Shown: positions 26,130 to 36,023 of the stretch, in pieces
How positions within the stretch are numbered: position 1 is the first letter of the stretch
Layout of the letters: each line of letters opens with the position of its first letter
From: Methylobacterium sp. Leaf99
Lineage (GTDB): Bacteria; Pseudomonadota; Alphaproteobacteria; Rhizobiales; Beijerinckiaceae
Assembly (NCBI RefSeq): GCF_001422375.1
Contig: NZ_LMMU01000001.1
Coordinates: 1,672,178 to 1,736,177, forward strand
Direction of reading: 5' to 3'
Length of the DNA: 64,000 bases
Program-made: the position numbers and the translations under genes
Notes under the pieces: model-generated
Database searches by the model: none
Told to the model about the DNA's origin: nothing
The model's input: only the letters and a program-made list of their open reading frames with translations

Positions 26130-28733
26130 CTACACCACCAGATTGACGATCCGGCCCGGCACCACGATCACCTTCTTCGGCGCCCGGCCTTCGAGGGCCT
26201 TCTGCACGGCCTCGTCGGCCAGGGTCAGGCGCTCGACCTCGTCCTTGTCGGCCTCGCGCGGCACGGTGACGTCCGCGCGCTTCTTGCCGTTGAGCTGGAC
26301 GGGGAGGGTGATGGAATCCTCCACCAGCAGGGCGCGGTCCACCACCGGCCAGGCGGCCTGGGCGGCGAGGCCGTCGCGGCCGAGGGCCTGCCAGCATTCC
26401 TCGGCGAGATGCGGCATCATCGGCGCCACGAGCTGGGTCAGGATGCCGGCGGCCTCGCGGGCGGCCCCCGCGGCGACGCCGCCGCGCAGGGCCTCGTCGA
26501 GGGCGTTGGCGAGGGTGTAGATGTGGGCGACGCAGCGGTTGAAGCGCAGGCGCTCGACATCCTCCTCGACGGCGGCCAGGGCCTTGTGCGCGGCCTTGCG
26601 CAGGGCCGCGTCGTGGGCGCCCGGCATGCCGTTCGCCTGCGCCGCGAGGGAGACGAGGCGCCAGACCCGCTGGACGAAGCGGGCGGCGCCCTGGACGCCG
26701 TCCTCCGTCCAGATCACGTCGCGCTCCGGCGGCGAGTCGGAGAGCATGAACCAGCGGGCGGTGTCGGCGCCGTAGCTGGCGATGATGTCGTCGGGATCGA
26801 CGACGTTCTTCTTCGACTTCGACATCTTCTCGATGGCGCCGATGCTGATCGGTGCGCCGGTTTTCACGTGGAACGCCTGGCGCTCGCCGGACTCCGCCGC
26901 GATGCGGATGTCCGCCGGCTGGACCCAGGCGCCGGCGGCATCCTTGTAGGTCTCGTGGACCACCATGCCTTGGGTGAACAGGCCGTCGAAGGGCTCGGAC
27001 ACCCCGGACCAGCCCGTGGCCTGCATCGCCCGCATGAAGAACCGGGCGTAGAGCAGGTGCAGGATCGCGTGCTCGATGCCGCCGATGTATTGGTCCACGG
27101 CGAGCCACTGGTCGACGGCCGTGCGGTCCGTGGGCGCATCCTGCAGCCACGGCGCGGTGAAGCGGGCGTAGTACCAGGACGAATCCACGAACGTGTCCAT
27201 GGTGTCGGTCTCGCGCCGCGCCGGCTTCCCGCAGGTGGGGCAGGGGACGTCGCGCCAGGCATGGTCGCGCTCGAGGGGATTGCCGGGCACGTCGAACGAG
27301 ACGTCGTCGGGCAGGCGCACCGGCAGGTCGGCGACGGGCACCGGCACCGGGCCGCAGGCGTCGCAGTGGATGATCGGGATCGGGCAGCCCCAGTAGCGCT
27401 GGCGCGACACGCCCCAGTCCCGCAACCGGAACTGCACCTTTCGCCCTGCGACGGGGGCGCCGGACAGGGTCTCGGCTTCGAGGCGGTTGGCGACGGCGTG
27501 GAACGCCTCGTCCGTGGTCATGTCGTCGAGGAAGCGCGAATTGATCATCCGGCCGTCGCCGTCATAGGCCGTGTCGGTGACGACGAAGGTCTTGGCGTCC
27601 TGATCCTCGGGACAGACCACAGGGGTGTTGCCGAGGCCGTACTTGTTGGCGAAGTCGAGGTCGCGCTGGTCGTGGGCCGGACAGCCGAACACGGCGCCGG
27701 TGCCGTACTCCATCAGGACGAAGTTCGCGACGTAGACCGGCAGCAGCCACGACGGGTCGAGGGGATGGCGCACCGTCAGCCCCGTGTCGAACCCGAGTTT
27801 TTCCGCCGTATCGATGGCCGCCTGGGCCGTGCCCGTGCGGCGGCATTCCTCAATGAAGGTCTGCAGATCCGGCCGCGCGGGCGCGAGCGCCGCCGCGATG
27901 GGGTGATCGGCCGCGATGGCCAGGAACTTCGCGCCGAACAGGGTGTCGGGGCGGGTGGTGTAGACCTTCACCTCCGGTGCCACACCGGGGGGCGGCGCGT
28001 CCACGGCGAAGCGGACCTCCAGCCCCTCGGACCGGCCGATCCAGTTCTTCTGCATCACCCGGACTTTTTCCGGCCAGCGCTCCAGGCCGTCGAGGGCATC
28101 GTAGAGGTCCTGCGCGAAGTCGGTGATCTTGAAGAACCACTGGGTCAGCTCGCGCTGCTCGACGAGGGCGCCCGAGCGCCAGCCGCGCCCGTCGATGACC
28201 TGCTCGTTGGCCAGCACCGTGTGATCCACGGGGTCCCAGTTCACCTTGGCCGTACGGCGGGTGACGAGGCCCTTGCCGAGGAAGTCGAGGAACATCCGCT
28301 GCTGGTGCTTGTAGTAGTCGGGATCGCAGGTGGCGATCTCGCGGCTCCAGTCCAGCGACAGGCCCATGCTCTGCAACTGGCCGCGCATGGTGGCGATGTT
28401 GGCGTAGGTCCACTCCCGCGGGTTGACCTTGCGCTCCATGGCGGCGTTCTCGGCGGGCAGGCCGAAGGCGTCCCAGCCCATGGGGTGCAGCACGTTGAAG
28501 CCGCGGGCGCGCTTGTAGCGGGCGACCACGTCGCCCATGGCGTAGTTGCGCACGTGGCCCATGTGGATGCGGCCGGACGGGTAGGGGAACATCTCCAGCA
28601 CGTAGTATTTCGGCCGGGCGTCGTCGTTCTTCGTCGCGTAGATGCCGGCCTCGGTCCAGGCCTGCTGCCAGCGCGGCTCGGTCTCCTTGGCGTTGTAGCG
28701 CTCGGGCGGGGCGGGGCGGGCGGGGCTGGTCAT
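26130..28733 (-). CDS. leuS: Leucyl-tRNA synthetase
   Basis: The protein has 867 residues, full length for a bacterial LeuRS. The HIGH-type signature is [17 protein letters not shown] near residue 48. The CP1 editing domain spans roughly 225-420. The KMSKS loop is [16 protein letters not shown] near residue 635. A zinc-binding-like PCPTCGKP segment is also present. It charges tRNA-Leu and removes mischarged amino acids. It begins the leuS-lptE-holA run and has no visible leader peptide or attenuator upstream. Confidence 0.98.
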   Translation of the reverse strand: MTSPARPAPPERYNAKETEPRWQQAWTEAGIYATKNDDARPKYYVLEMFPYPSGRIHMGHVRNYAMGDVVARYKRARGFNVLHPMGWDAFGLPAENAAMERKVNPREWTYANIATMRGQLQSMGLSLDWSREIATCDPDYYKHQQRMFLDFLGKGLVTRRTAKVNWDPVDHTVLANEQVIDGRGWRSGALVEQRELTQWFFKITDFAQDLYDALDGLERWPEKVRVMQKNWIGRSEGLEVRFAVDAPPPGVAPEVKVYTTRPDTLFGAKFLAIAADHPIAAALAPARPDLQTFIEECRRTGTAQAAIDTAEKLGFDTGLTVRHPLDPSWLLPVYVANFVLMEYGTGAVFGCPAHDQRDLDFANKYGLGNTPVVCPEDQDAKTFVVTDTAYDGDGRMINSRFLDDMTTDEAFHAVANRLEAETLSGAPVAGRKVQFRLRDWGVSRQRYWGCPIPIIHCDACGPVPVPVADLPVRLPDDVSFDVPGNPLERDHAWRDVPCPTCGKPARRETDTMDTFVDSSWYYARFTAPWLQDAPTDRTAVDQWLAVDQYIGGIEHAILHLLYARFFMRAMQATGWSGVSEPFDGLFTQGMVVHETYKDAAGAWVQPADIRIAAESGERQAFHVKTGAPISIGAIEKMSKSKKNVVDPDDIIASYGADTARWFMLSDSPPERDVIWTEDGVQGAARFVQRVWRLVSLAAQANGMPGAHDAALRKAAHKALAAVEEDVERLRFNRCVAHIYTLANALDEALRGGVAAGAAREAAGILTQLVAPMMPHLAEECWQALGRDGLAAQAAWPVVDRALLVEDSITLPVQLNGKKRADVTVPREADKDEVERLTLADEAVQKALEGRAPKKVIVVPGRIVNLVV

Positions 28734-28923
28734 GGCTGGCGCCGTTCACTGTCAGGGGAGCGGCCGGCATCGCGGTCCGCTGGGTAGAAGGGGTCGGCCG
28801 CCGGACTAGCACGCGGCGTCATCCGGTCAACACGAAGCACCCGCCGGGAGCCCCGCCTTGCGGCCTGCGTTCGGAATGGTAGTCCGACCCTCAGACCCCG
28901 TCACCGACCCGAGAACCAGCCCC

Positions 28924-29646
28924 ATGGCCGACAGCCCCTTCGCGTATGCCCACCCCGATCCCGCCGATGTGGTGGCCGGTCTCGCGGCCGTCCGTGAAAA
29001 GATCCGGCAGGCGGCGGAGGATTCCGAGCGCGATCCGGTCTCCGTCAGCCTGGTGGCCGTCTCGAAGCTCATCGCGGCCGAGGGCATCCTGCCTGCCCTG
29101 GAGGCCGGGCACCGGGTGTTCGGCGAGAACTACGTCCAGGAATCGAAGGCGAAGTGGCCGGCCCTGCGGGAGCGGTTCCCGGACGTGGAGCTGCACCTCG
29201 TCGGGCCGCTCCAGTCGAACAAGGCCCGCGAGGCGGTGGAGCTGTTCGACGTGATCCACGGCCTCGACCGCCTGTCCCTGGCCGCGGCGCTGGCCAAGGA
29301 GATCGCCAAGGAGACCACGAGGAGCGGCCGGACCCCGAAGCTGCTCATCCAGGTCAACACCGGCGACGAGGCGCAGAAGGCCGGGGTGTCGCCGGCGCAG
29401 GTCGACGTGCTGCTCGCCGAGTGTCGCGACACCCACGGGCTCGCCATCAACGGCCTCATGTGCATCCCCCCCGCCGAGGACCCGCCTTCGGCGCATTTCG
29501 CCCTGCTCGCGCGCATCGCCGAGCGCCACAACCTGCCGATCCTGTCCATGGGCATGAGCGCGGACTACCCGGCCGCGATCCAGATGGGGGCCACGCATGT
29601 CCGCGTCGGCACGGCGATCTTCGGGGCGCGGCCGGCGCGCCCGTGA
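28924..29646 (+). CDS. YggS/PLPBP-family pyridoxal-phosphate homeostasis protein
   Basis: The protein has 240 residues from the ATG at 28924. The PLP lysine is in SLVAVSKLIA near residue 43. FGENYVQE, HLVGPLQSNK, LIQVNTGDEAQKAG, NGLMCIPP and LSMGMSADYPAAIQMGATHVRVGTAIFG are all present and typical. The family keeps free PLP and amino-acid pools balanced, with no known enzyme reaction. It is divergent from leuS across about 190 bases. Seven bases separate its stop from the end of the converging MarR gene. Confidence 0.93.
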   Translation: MADSPFAYAHPDPADVVAGLAAVREKIRQAAEDSERDPVSVSLVAVSKLIAAEGILPALEAGHRVFGENYVQESKAKWPALRERFPDVELHLVGPLQSNKAREAVELFDVIHGLDRLSLAAALAKEIAKETTRSGRTPKLLIQVNTGDEAQKAGVSPAQVDVLLAECRDTHGLAINGLMCIPPAEDPPSAHFALLARIAERHNLPILSMGMSADYPAAIQMGATHVRVGTAIFGARPARP

Positions 29647-29652
29647 GACGTC

Positions 29653-30084
29653 TCAGCCGGGCAGGGCGGTGACGACCCGCCCCATCGCCGCGTGCAGGCC
29701 TTCGGCCTCGGCGGCGCCGAAGGCGGCTTCGAAGGCGTCCTGGGCATGCCGCCACAGGGGGAGACCGGCGGCGAGGCGGTCCCGGCCCGCCGCGGTGAGG
29801 CACAGGGCGCGGGTGCGTCCGTCGGCGCCGGGGCCGACGCGCACGAGGCCGTCGCGCTGGAGCGGCCGCAGGGCCCGCCCGAGGGTGGTCCGGTTCATCA
29901 CCAGAGCCTCGGCCAGTTGGTTGATGGACGCGGTTTCGAGGCGGCCGAGACGCGACAGCACGGCGTATTGCGACGCCCGCAGGCCCGTCGGGGCGAGGTG
30001 GCGGTCGTAGAACTGCGTCAGCTGTCGCGCCCCCTGGCGTGCCGTCTGGCAGTGGCACGGCGTGACCTGGGCCGGCTTCATCAT
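29653..30084 (-). CDS. MarR-family regulator
   Basis: The protein has 143 residues from tandem ATGs at 30084 and 30081. The N-terminal CHCQTARQGARQLTQFYD, with two cysteines, is followed by a winged-helix domain (TGLRASQYAVLSRLGRLETASINQLAEAL; RTTLGRALRPLQRDGLVRV). This Cys-first type often answers to oxidants or phenolics. The target is not known. The upstream 245-base gap contains a short inverted repeat around 30146-30159 (GCGTGCATATGCGC) that could be its own operator. Confidence 0.85.
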   Translation of the reverse strand: MMKPAQVTPCHCQTARQGARQLTQFYDRHLAPTGLRASQYAVLSRLGRLETASINQLAEALVMNRTTLGRALRPLQRDGLVRVGPGADGRTRALCLTAAGRDRLAAGLPLWRHAQDAFEAAFGAAEAEGLHAAMGRVVTALPG

Positions 30085-30327
30085 CGATCTGTCCTCACGA
30101 AGGCATCCGGCCACGCACAAAGGCCTCCGGCCACGCTTGTGTGATGCGTGCATATGCGCCTATTTCGCCCAACGCGCCGCGTGGCGCGTCGTTCGCGGAG
30201 CCCCGCCTATGCCCCATGGGCCCCTCGCCCCCTTGGCAGTCCCGGCCGGCACCCCGGCGATCCGGCCGGTGCCGTTCGGCCCGATCGGGCCCTTCGCCGC
30301 CGCTCCGATGAACCGCTGACCATGCGG

Positions 30328-30861
30328 CTATCCGATCCACATCCGCGTGCGCGGGCCGAGCCGGCGCAGGAGCCGGGCGAGATCGGCGCGCTTCAGGGCG
30401 ACGCAGCCCTCCGTCGGCGTGTAGCCGGGCCGGGCGCAGTGGAAGAAGATCGCCGAGCCGAGGCGCTTCCGGATCGGTCCGCGATTGTAGTCGAGGTCGA
30501 TGACGAGGTCGTAGAGCCCGTCATCGCGCCACATCCGCTCCGCGCTGACGGGGCAGGGCAGGGCGACGGGCCGGTTGTAGCGCCGGTCGCCGGCTGCGTC
30601 GCACCAGCCGTCGTCGCGTCGCGTCGGGCGCAAGGGGAGGGCGGTGCGCGGGCGGATGGCGAAGACGTCCGGGCGGTAGACGCCGCCCCGCAGGCGGAAC
30701 CGTCCCCGGGGCGAGCCGCCATCGCCCTCGCGCTTGCCCCGGACCATCCCCGAACGGCCCAGGGCGCAGGACATGACGACGGGACCGGCCAGGACCTGTC
30801 CACGGGTGCGATCGCCCACGAGCGGTCGGACCCGCAGGCGCGAGAGGGTGGTTCGCTTCAT
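30328..30861 (-). CDS. L,D-transpeptidase (YkuD) family protein
   Basis: The protein has 177 residues from the ATG at 30861. The catalytic block is IFFHCARPGYTPTEGCVALKR: a His followed by TEGC, the H...[ST]xGC arrangement of YkuD enzymes. These make 3-3 peptidoglycan cross-links or attach proteins to peptidoglycan. The variant resembles the YkuD-like group common in alphaproteobacteria with GRFRLRGGVYRPD upstream. No clear signal peptide is present (N-terminus MKRTTLSRLRVRPL), so export is uncertain. The upstream region to 31020 is open but unlike coding. Confidence 0.82.
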   Translation of the reverse strand: MKRTTLSRLRVRPLVGDRTRGQVLAGPVVMSCALGRSGMVRGKREGDGGSPRGRFRLRGGVYRPDVFAIRPRTALPLRPTRRDDGWCDAAGDRRYNRPVALPCPVSAERMWRDDGLYDLVIDLDYNRGPIRKRLGSAIFFHCARPGYTPTEGCVALKRADLARLLRRLGPRTRMWIG

Positions 30862-31228
30862 GGGGCGTCTTATCGCCCGGCGGCGCGCGGGAGACCATCC
30901 TCGCCGGAGCCGCGGCCCCTCGGCAGTTTGCGTCGCCGCGCAGCTGAAACTTTTGGCCGTCATCACCCGTTTGTGAGGAAACCGCGGACGTGTCCGTCCG
31001 GGCCCTTTTGTTCTTCTCAACCTTTCTTTTCCATCGAAGCCGTTCTTCCCGAGCTTTTCCTGTCAAGACGGTCCTCCCGATCAAGACAGTCCAGTCTTGG
31101 CAGGCGGTCCGGTCCCTTCGTCCTCTCCCCCCGGCATCCGCTTGGCACGGACGCCTCCGCCCTTCCCTTTGCCTGAGGATCACGCGCCACTCGTGTGATC
31201 CCGTTCGTGCGTGAAAGTCGTCCGGCCG
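30862..31228. other. Divergent intergenic region L,D-transpeptidase/response regulator
   Basis: These 367 bases contain no gene. They hold the promoters of two divergent genes. A pyrimidine-rich tract lies at about 31006-31034, and a short inverted repeat (CAAGAC/GTCTTG) at 31082-31099. No terminator or known operator was recognised. Confidence 0.5.
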
Positions 31229-31915
31229 ATGCCCAATATCCATCGCCTGCTGATCTGCGACGACGATGCCGCTTTGCGGGAGACGTTGTCGGAACAACTC
31301 GATCTCTACGAGGAATTCCGCGTGATCGGCACGGGTGATGCCAGCGGCGCCATCGCCTGCGTCACCGATGGGCGGATCGACCTCGCGGTGATGGATGTCG
31401 GATTGCCGGACATGGACGGGCGCGAGGCCGTTCGCGCCATGCGCCGCAACGGCTATCGCGGCCCCGTCATCATGCTCACGGGCCAGGATTCCGAGGACGA
31501 CACCGTCGAGGGCCTCGAGGCGGGCGCCAACGACTACGTCACCAAGCCGTTCAAGTTCGCCGTGCTCCTGGCCCGCATCCGCGCCCACCTGCGCAGCCAC
31601 GAGGCGAGCGAGGACGCGGTGTTCCAGATCGGGCCCTACACCTTCCGTCCCGGCGCCAAGCTCCTGGTGGACGCACGCGGGTCGAAGCTGAAGCTCACGG
31701 AGAAGGAGACCGCGATCCTGCGCTTCCTCTACCGCGCCGGATGCGCCGTGGTCGGCCGGGACACCCTCCTCGCCGAGGTCTGGGGCTACAACGCCCAGGT
31801 GACCACCCACACCCTCGAGACCCACATCTACCGCCTGCGCCAGAAGATCGAGCCGAACCCCGGACTCGCCGCGATCCTCGTCACCGAGGGCGGCGGCTAC
31901 AAGCTGCTGCCGTAG
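31229..31915 (+). CDS. OmpR-family response regulator
   Basis: The protein has 228 residues from the ATG at 31229. A GTG at 31211 in frame is possible. The receiver domain has the acidic pair ICDDDAALRE, the phosphoacceptor Asp in AVMDVGLPDMDG near residue 55, and the Lys in YVTKPF. The C-terminal winged-helix domain (LTEKETAILRFLYRAG; THTLETHIYRLRQKI) binds DNA. No sensor kinase is adjacent, so it is an orphan here. It is followed 33 bases later by a cyclic-nucleotide-binding-type protein that could act in the same circuit. Confidence 0.92.
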   Translation: MPNIHRLLICDDDAALRETLSEQLDLYEEFRVIGTGDASGAIACVTDGRIDLAVMDVGLPDMDGREAVRAMRRNGYRGPVIMLTGQDSEDDTVEGLEAGANDYVTKPFKFAVLLARIRAHLRSHEASEDAVFQIGPYTFRPGAKLLVDARGSKLKLTEKETAILRFLYRAGCAVVGRDTLLAEVWGYNAQVTTHTLETHIYRLRQKIEPNPGLAAILVTEGGGYKLLP

Positions 31916-31948
31916 TCGCGCGCCGCCGCTTGCGCTAAGCTCGCGTGG

Positions 31949-32428
31949 GTGAACGGGGGACGGGACGGCTTGGGGCTCGACGAAGACATCGCGATCCTGG
32001 CCGCCGCGCCGTTGTTCTGGTTCCTCGGCCGGGATGCCCTGCGGCTTCTCTCCTTCGCCGCCGAGCGGCGCAGCCTCGCCCCCGGCGACCGGCTGTTCGC
32101 CCGGGGCGACGCCTCGGATGGCGGCTTCGTCGTCCTGTCGGGCACCATCGCGTTGGCCCCGCGCGTGGCCGGCGGCGAGACGGTGACGGTGGGCCGCTCG
32201 GCCCTCGTCGGCCGCCTCGCCCTGCTCCTGCCCGGGGAACGTCCCACGGACGCCCATGCGGCGGCGGCGGCGGAGGTGATCCGCATCACCCCCACCCTGA
32301 TGCGCAGGGTGCTGGCGGAGTTTCCGCAGGCCGCCCAGGCCATCCACGACGAACTCGCCGACGATCTGGCCGTCCTCGCCCGCGACCTCGATGACGTGCG
32401 CCTGCGGTTCGATGCCATCGCGCCCTGA
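31949..32428 (+). CDS. Cyclic-nucleotide-binding-domain-like protein
   Basis: The protein has 159 residues from a GTG at 31949. It shows the beta-roll pattern of CAP-type domains: PLFWFLGRDALRLLSFAAERRSLAPGDRLFARGDASDGGFVVLSGTIAL, read here only in part. There is no DNA-binding helix-turn-helix. The phosphate-binding cassette residues (usually GE...RAA) are replaced by LVGRLALLLPGERPTDAHAAA, which keeps only part of the pattern. It may bind no nucleotide. Its place after the response regulator suggests a regulatory role. Confidence 0.75.
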   Translation: MNGGRDGLGLDEDIAILAAAPLFWFLGRDALRLLSFAAERRSLAPGDRLFARGDASDGGFVVLSGTIALAPRVAGGETVTVGRSALVGRLALLLPGERPTDAHAAAAAEVIRITPTLMRRVLAEFPQAAQAIHDELADDLAVLARDLDDVRLRFDAIAP

Positions 32429-32584
32429 CGCCTGGCCGCGCGAATGACGGAATGATCACGAACGCGTGAGCGCTTTCCTAAGATGTGCGGGCGCATGATC
32501 GCGTCGTCGATCACGCGCCCGCGGTTGGCCGCGCCCCGCGCGGTCCGACCCCGAGGGCCGCCAACCCAAGGGGTCGCCAGGACG

Positions 32585-33061
32585 ATGCCGAACACTCTCG
32601 AGAATGCCCGCCAGAACGCCCGCCAAGACGCCCACAAGGACGCCCGCCAGGACGAACCCCGCGAGCAGCGTGTGCGGATGGCCGGAGCCGTCTTCCTCGG
32701 CCTGGCCGTCGTGGGAGCGGTCTGCGCCGGCACGGTCTATTCGGACCGGATCATGGTCTGCCACGAGACCAACAGATATCTCACGGACCAGAACTACATC
32801 GACATCATGATCGCCAACATCGTCCGCGAGGGCGACCATGGCGGACGCGCCTACGGCAACACCGTCGATTATCTCGGCGACCGCACCGAGTGCTGCATCA
32901 TCGAACGGATCACCGACCGGCTGCCGTCGGGGGCCCCCGGCAAGCCGGAAGTCTCGGTCTCGGCCAAGTATTTCAACACCACGCGCCAGGACTACGTCGT
33001 CATCCAGCGCCGCTTCGACGCCTGCGGCCACGCCGCGTCGAAGCCCCTAACCGCCGGTTGA
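32585..33061 (+). CDS. Membrane-anchored protein of unknown function
   Basis: The protein has 158 residues from the ATG at 32585. Not recognised. The N-terminus is a polar stretch of four tetrapeptide repeats (ARQN, ARQD, AHKD, ARQD) encoded by 12-base tandem units at 32606-32653. One membrane helix follows (AGAVFLGLAVVGAVCAGTVY). The outer part has a vicinal cysteine pair (ECCIIE) and two further cysteines, so a disulfide is possible. An earlier frame start at 32483 looks non-coding. It lies upstream of dapD with 62 bases between. Confidence 0.6.
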   Translation: MPNTLENARQNARQDAHKDARQDEPREQRVRMAGAVFLGLAVVGAVCAGTVYSDRIMVCHETNRYLTDQNYIDIMIANIVREGDHGGRAYGNTVDYLGDRTECCIIERITDRLPSGAPGKPEVSVSAKYFNTTRQDYVVIQRRFDACGHAASKPLTAG

Positions 33062-33123
33062 GGTGACAGGACCGGCGGGCTTTTGTAAGCACGAAGCCCT
33101 CGTCTCACCCCCCGGAAGCCGCC

Positions 33124-33966
33124 ATGTCCCACGCCGACCTCGCCACCACCATCGAGACCGCCTGGGAGGAGCGCGCCGGCATCGACACCGCCACCAAGGG
33201 CGCCGTGCGCGAGGCCGTCGAAAACGCCCTCGACCTCCTCGATTCCGGCAAGGCCCGGGTCGCCGAGAAGGTCGACGGCGACTGGCAGGTCAATCAGTGG
33301 CTCAAGAAGGCGGTGCTGCTGTCCTTCCGCCTCAACGACATGGAGATCATCCACGGCGGCCCCGACGGCGCCACGTGGTGGGACAAGGTCCCGTCCAAGT
33401 TCGAGGGCTGGAAGAAGAAGCATTTTCGCGAGGCCGGCTTCCGGGCCGTGCCCGGCTGCGTCGTGCGGCGCGGCTCCTACATCGCGCCCGGCGCGGTGCT
33501 GATGCCGTCCTTCATCAACCTCGGCGCCCATGTGGGCGAGGGCACCATGGTGGACACCTGGGTCACCATCGGCTCCTGCGCGCAGGTGGGGAAGAACTGC
33601 CACATCTCCGGCGGCGCCGGCATCGCCGGCGTCCTCGAGCCGCTCCAGGCCAACCCGGTGATCATCGAGGACAACTGCTTCATCGGCGCCCGCGCCGAGG
33701 TGGCCGAGGGCGTGATCGTCGGCGAGGGCAGCGTGCTGTCCATGGGCGTCTACATCGGCGCCTCGACCAAGATCATCGACCGCTCGACGGGCGAGGTCAT
33801 GTACGGCCGGGTGCCGCCCTATTCCGTCGTGGTCTCGGGCACCACGCCCGGCAAGGACCTGCCGGACGGCACGCCGGGGCCGGGCCTGTACTGCGCCGTC
33901 ATCGTCAAGCGCGTCGATGCCGGCACCCGCTCCAAGACCGCCATCAACGAGCTGCTGCGGACCTGA
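33124..33966 (+). CDS. dapD: Tetrahydrodipicolinate N-succinyltransferase
   Basis: The protein has 280 residues, the usual size. Left-handed beta-helix hexapeptide repeats run from about residue 105 to 220 ([38 protein letters not shown]). An N-terminal helical domain and the C-terminal KTAINELLR are typical. DapD transfers succinyl from CoA in lysine and meso-diaminopimelate synthesis, needed for peptidoglycan. No other dap gene is nearby. The start has GGAAG upstream. Confidence 0.96.
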   Translation: MSHADLATTIETAWEERAGIDTATKGAVREAVENALDLLDSGKARVAEKVDGDWQVNQWLKKAVLLSFRLNDMEIIHGGPDGATWWDKVPSKFEGWKKKHFREAGFRAVPGCVVRRGSYIAPGAVLMPSFINLGAHVGEGTMVDTWVTIGSCAQVGKNCHISGGAGIAGVLEPLQANPVIIEDNCFIGARAEVAEGVIVGEGSVLSMGVYIGASTKIIDRSTGEVMYGRVPPYSVVVSGTTPGKDLPDGTPGPGLYCAVIVKRVDAGTRSKTAINELLRT

Positions 33967-34109
33967 CGCCGGCCGCCGCGCACCTGACGGACCTGCCGGA
34001 CCCCGACGGGGTCGCTTCGATCCCGAGCGAAGGGACCCATATTGTGTCGCATGTCGGGGGGAGGGGGCCGGCCCCATCTTCCCGACACCGGACCCGTTGA
34101 GAACGCGCG

Positions 34110-34985
34110 ATGATCGAGCCCGCCTGTTCCGCCCGCAGCCTGTCCCTCACCGTCATGGGACGGCCGATGCCGACGCCCTGCGACGTCATCGGCAACGGCC
34201 CCGAGGCCCTGCTGCTCCCGGCCCTGTCGTCGATCTCGGCCCGGGCCGAGATGCGGCCCCTCGCCAAGGACCTCGGCCTGGACTTCCGCTGCCACGTGCC
34301 CGACTGGCCCGGCTTCGGCGACCGGACGCGGGCGCGGATCGCCCTGACCCCCGCCACCCTGCACGCCTTCCTCGACGCCCTCCTTGCGGTGGAGCGCGGT
34401 CCCTACGCCCTCGGCGTCGCCGCCGGTCACGCGGCGGGCTACCTCGTGGCGGCGGCGTCCCGACATCCCGGCCTGTTCGGCCGCCTCGTCCTGGTGGCGC
34501 CGACCTGGCGCGGGCCGTTGCCCACCATGATGGGCCCGGACCGGCGCGGCCTCATCGCCGGCATCCGCCGCGCCGTCGAGCTGCCGATCCTCGGCGAGGC
34601 GCTGTACCGCCTCAACATCAGCCCGCCGGTGATCGGCCGGATGATGCGGGCCCACGTCTACGCCGACCCGGCCCACGTCACGCCGGGGATCATCGCCGAC
34701 AAGCACGCCGTCACCCGCCATCCCGGCGGCCGCTTCGGCACAGCCGCCTTCGTCACCGGCGGCCTCGACCCGTGCGGGACCCGCAAGGACTTCCTCGACC
34801 TGTTCGCGGATGACGGCCTGCCGCCGATCCTCGTCCTGCGCCCGGAGCGCGCGCCGCGCCGGTCCGGCGCGGAGATGGACGCCCTCGTCGCCACCGGCCA
34901 CGTCGCCCGCGCGTCGATCCCCGGCGCCCTGAGCCCGCACGAGGAGTATCCCGGCGAAGTCGCGGCGGCGATCCGCGCCGGGTGA
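34110..34985 (+). CDS. Alpha/beta-hydrolase-like protein lacking the nucleophile serine
   Basis: The protein has 291 residues. The fold is visible (ALLLPALSSISARAEM; FRCHVPDWPGFGDR; LFGRLVLVAPTWRG). The nucleophile elbow, normally GHSxG, reads AAGHAAGYLVAAA, with Ala where Ser should be. An acid residue in FVTGGLDPCGTR and a late His in LSPHEEYPGEV are still present. It may be a binding or scaffold pseudo-enzyme, or may use another mechanism. A sequencing error cannot be excluded, although only one base change would separate Ala (GCG) from Ser (TCG). It is followed closely by the acid phosphatase gene. Confidence 0.72.
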   Translation: MIEPACSARSLSLTVMGRPMPTPCDVIGNGPEALLLPALSSISARAEMRPLAKDLGLDFRCHVPDWPGFGDRTRARIALTPATLHAFLDALLAVERGPYALGVAAGHAAGYLVAAASRHPGLFGRLVLVAPTWRGPLPTMMGPDRRGLIAGIRRAVELPILGEALYRLNISPPVIGRMMRAHVYADPAHVTPGIIADKHAVTRHPGGRFGTAAFVTGGLDPCGTRKDFLDLFADDGLPPILVLRPERAPRRSGAEMDALVATGHVARASIPGALSPHEEYPGEVAAAIRAG

Positions 34986-35168
34986 GCGATGGCGGACGCC
35001 GCGACACGCGGCGGTGAGCGGAGTCGGAATGACGGTTCGGTCGGGCGCCGTTCAGGTGCGGTCCGGATAAGATGCACCGAGTGCCATCGGACCGTTACAA
35101 GGGAACCCTATGGCAGAAGGCCGCTTCCCTTTCGTCGCCCCCTTCCGTTCACGCTTCCAGAGACGCCG

Positions 35169-36023
35169 ATGGCCCGCCTGCCCTTCGCCCTCGTCCTCCT
35201 CGCCGCCGCGGCCTGGGTTCCGCCGGTCCTGGCGCAGGAGGGGCAGCAGCCCCAGAAGCCCGCTTCCGCGCCGCCCGTCGCCAACACCCCCGTGACGCCG
35301 GGCAAGGCCGCGCGCCAGCCCTACCTGTCCGACGCCGCGGCGCCCGACACCGTGAAGATCCTGCCGGCCCCGCCCCGCGGCCAGTCGGCGGCGGAGACCG
35401 CCGACAAGGCGGCCTTCACGGCGACCCGGTCCCTCAAGGGCACCCCGCGCTGGGACCTCGCCACCACGGACGTGGCCGACGGCGCCTCGGCCATCCTCGA
35501 CGATTTCGCCTGCGTCATCGGCCAGCGCATCGACCAGACCCGCGCGCCCGCCCTCATGACCCTGCTGGAGCGCAGCCGCCTCGACATCACCCGTGCCCTG
35601 CGCGGTCCCAAGGAGCATTACCGGCGCATCCGCCCCTTCGTCGGCAACGACGCGGAGATCTGCGTCGTCCGCTCGGCCGAGATCGCCAACGCCTTCAGCT
35701 TCCCGTCGAGCCACGCCACCCAGGCCTGGACCTACGCCTCGATCCTGGCCGCCCTGATGCCCGAGAAGGCGACGGACTTCTTCCTGCGCGCCCGCTCCTA
35801 CGGCGAGAGCCGCGTCGTCTGCGGCCTGCACTGGATGACCGACATCCAGGCCGGGCGCACCACGGGGAGCATCGTCTTCGCCGCCCTCCAGGGCGATGCC
35901 GGGTTCCGCGCCGACCTGGAGCGCGCCCGCACGGAGGTGGCCAAGCTCGTGGCCGGCGGCGGCGCGGCCCCGGACCAGGCGGTCTGCAAGCGCGAAGCGA
36001 CGGGATACGATTCCATCCTCTGA
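35169..36023 (+). CDS. Class A acid phosphatase (PAP2 superfamily)
   Basis: The protein has 284 residues from the ATG at 35169, which starts a signal peptide (MARLPFALVLLAAAAWVPPVLAQ). The three PAP2 motifs are KEHYRRIRPF (KxxxxxxRP), FSFPSSHAT (PSGH-like) and SRVVCGLHWMTD (SRxxxxxHxxxD). This is the periplasmic nonspecific acid phosphatase type that removes phosphate from many small esters. The second motif has PSSH instead of PSGH, which is seen in class A enzymes. The composite repeat B starts right after its stop. Confidence 0.88.
   Translation: MARLPFALVLLAAAAWVPPVLAQEGQQPQKPASAPPVANTPVTPGKAARQPYLSDAAAPDTVKILPAPPRGQSAAETADKAAFTATRSLKGTPRWDLATTDVADGASAILDDFACVIGQRIDQTRAPALMTLLERSRLDITRALRGPKEHYRRIRPFVGNDAEICVVRSAEIANAFSFPSSHATQAWTYASILAALMPEKATDFFLRARSYGESRVVCGLHWMTDIQAGRTTGSIVFAALQGDAGFRADLERARTEVAKLVAGGGAAPDQAVCKREATGYDSIL

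Noticed and set aside
26861..26876. parS-like TTTTCACGTGGAAC inside leuS
   Set aside because: The right half has GGAAC in place of GAAAC, and it falls in a conserved coding stretch. It is too weak a match to count.
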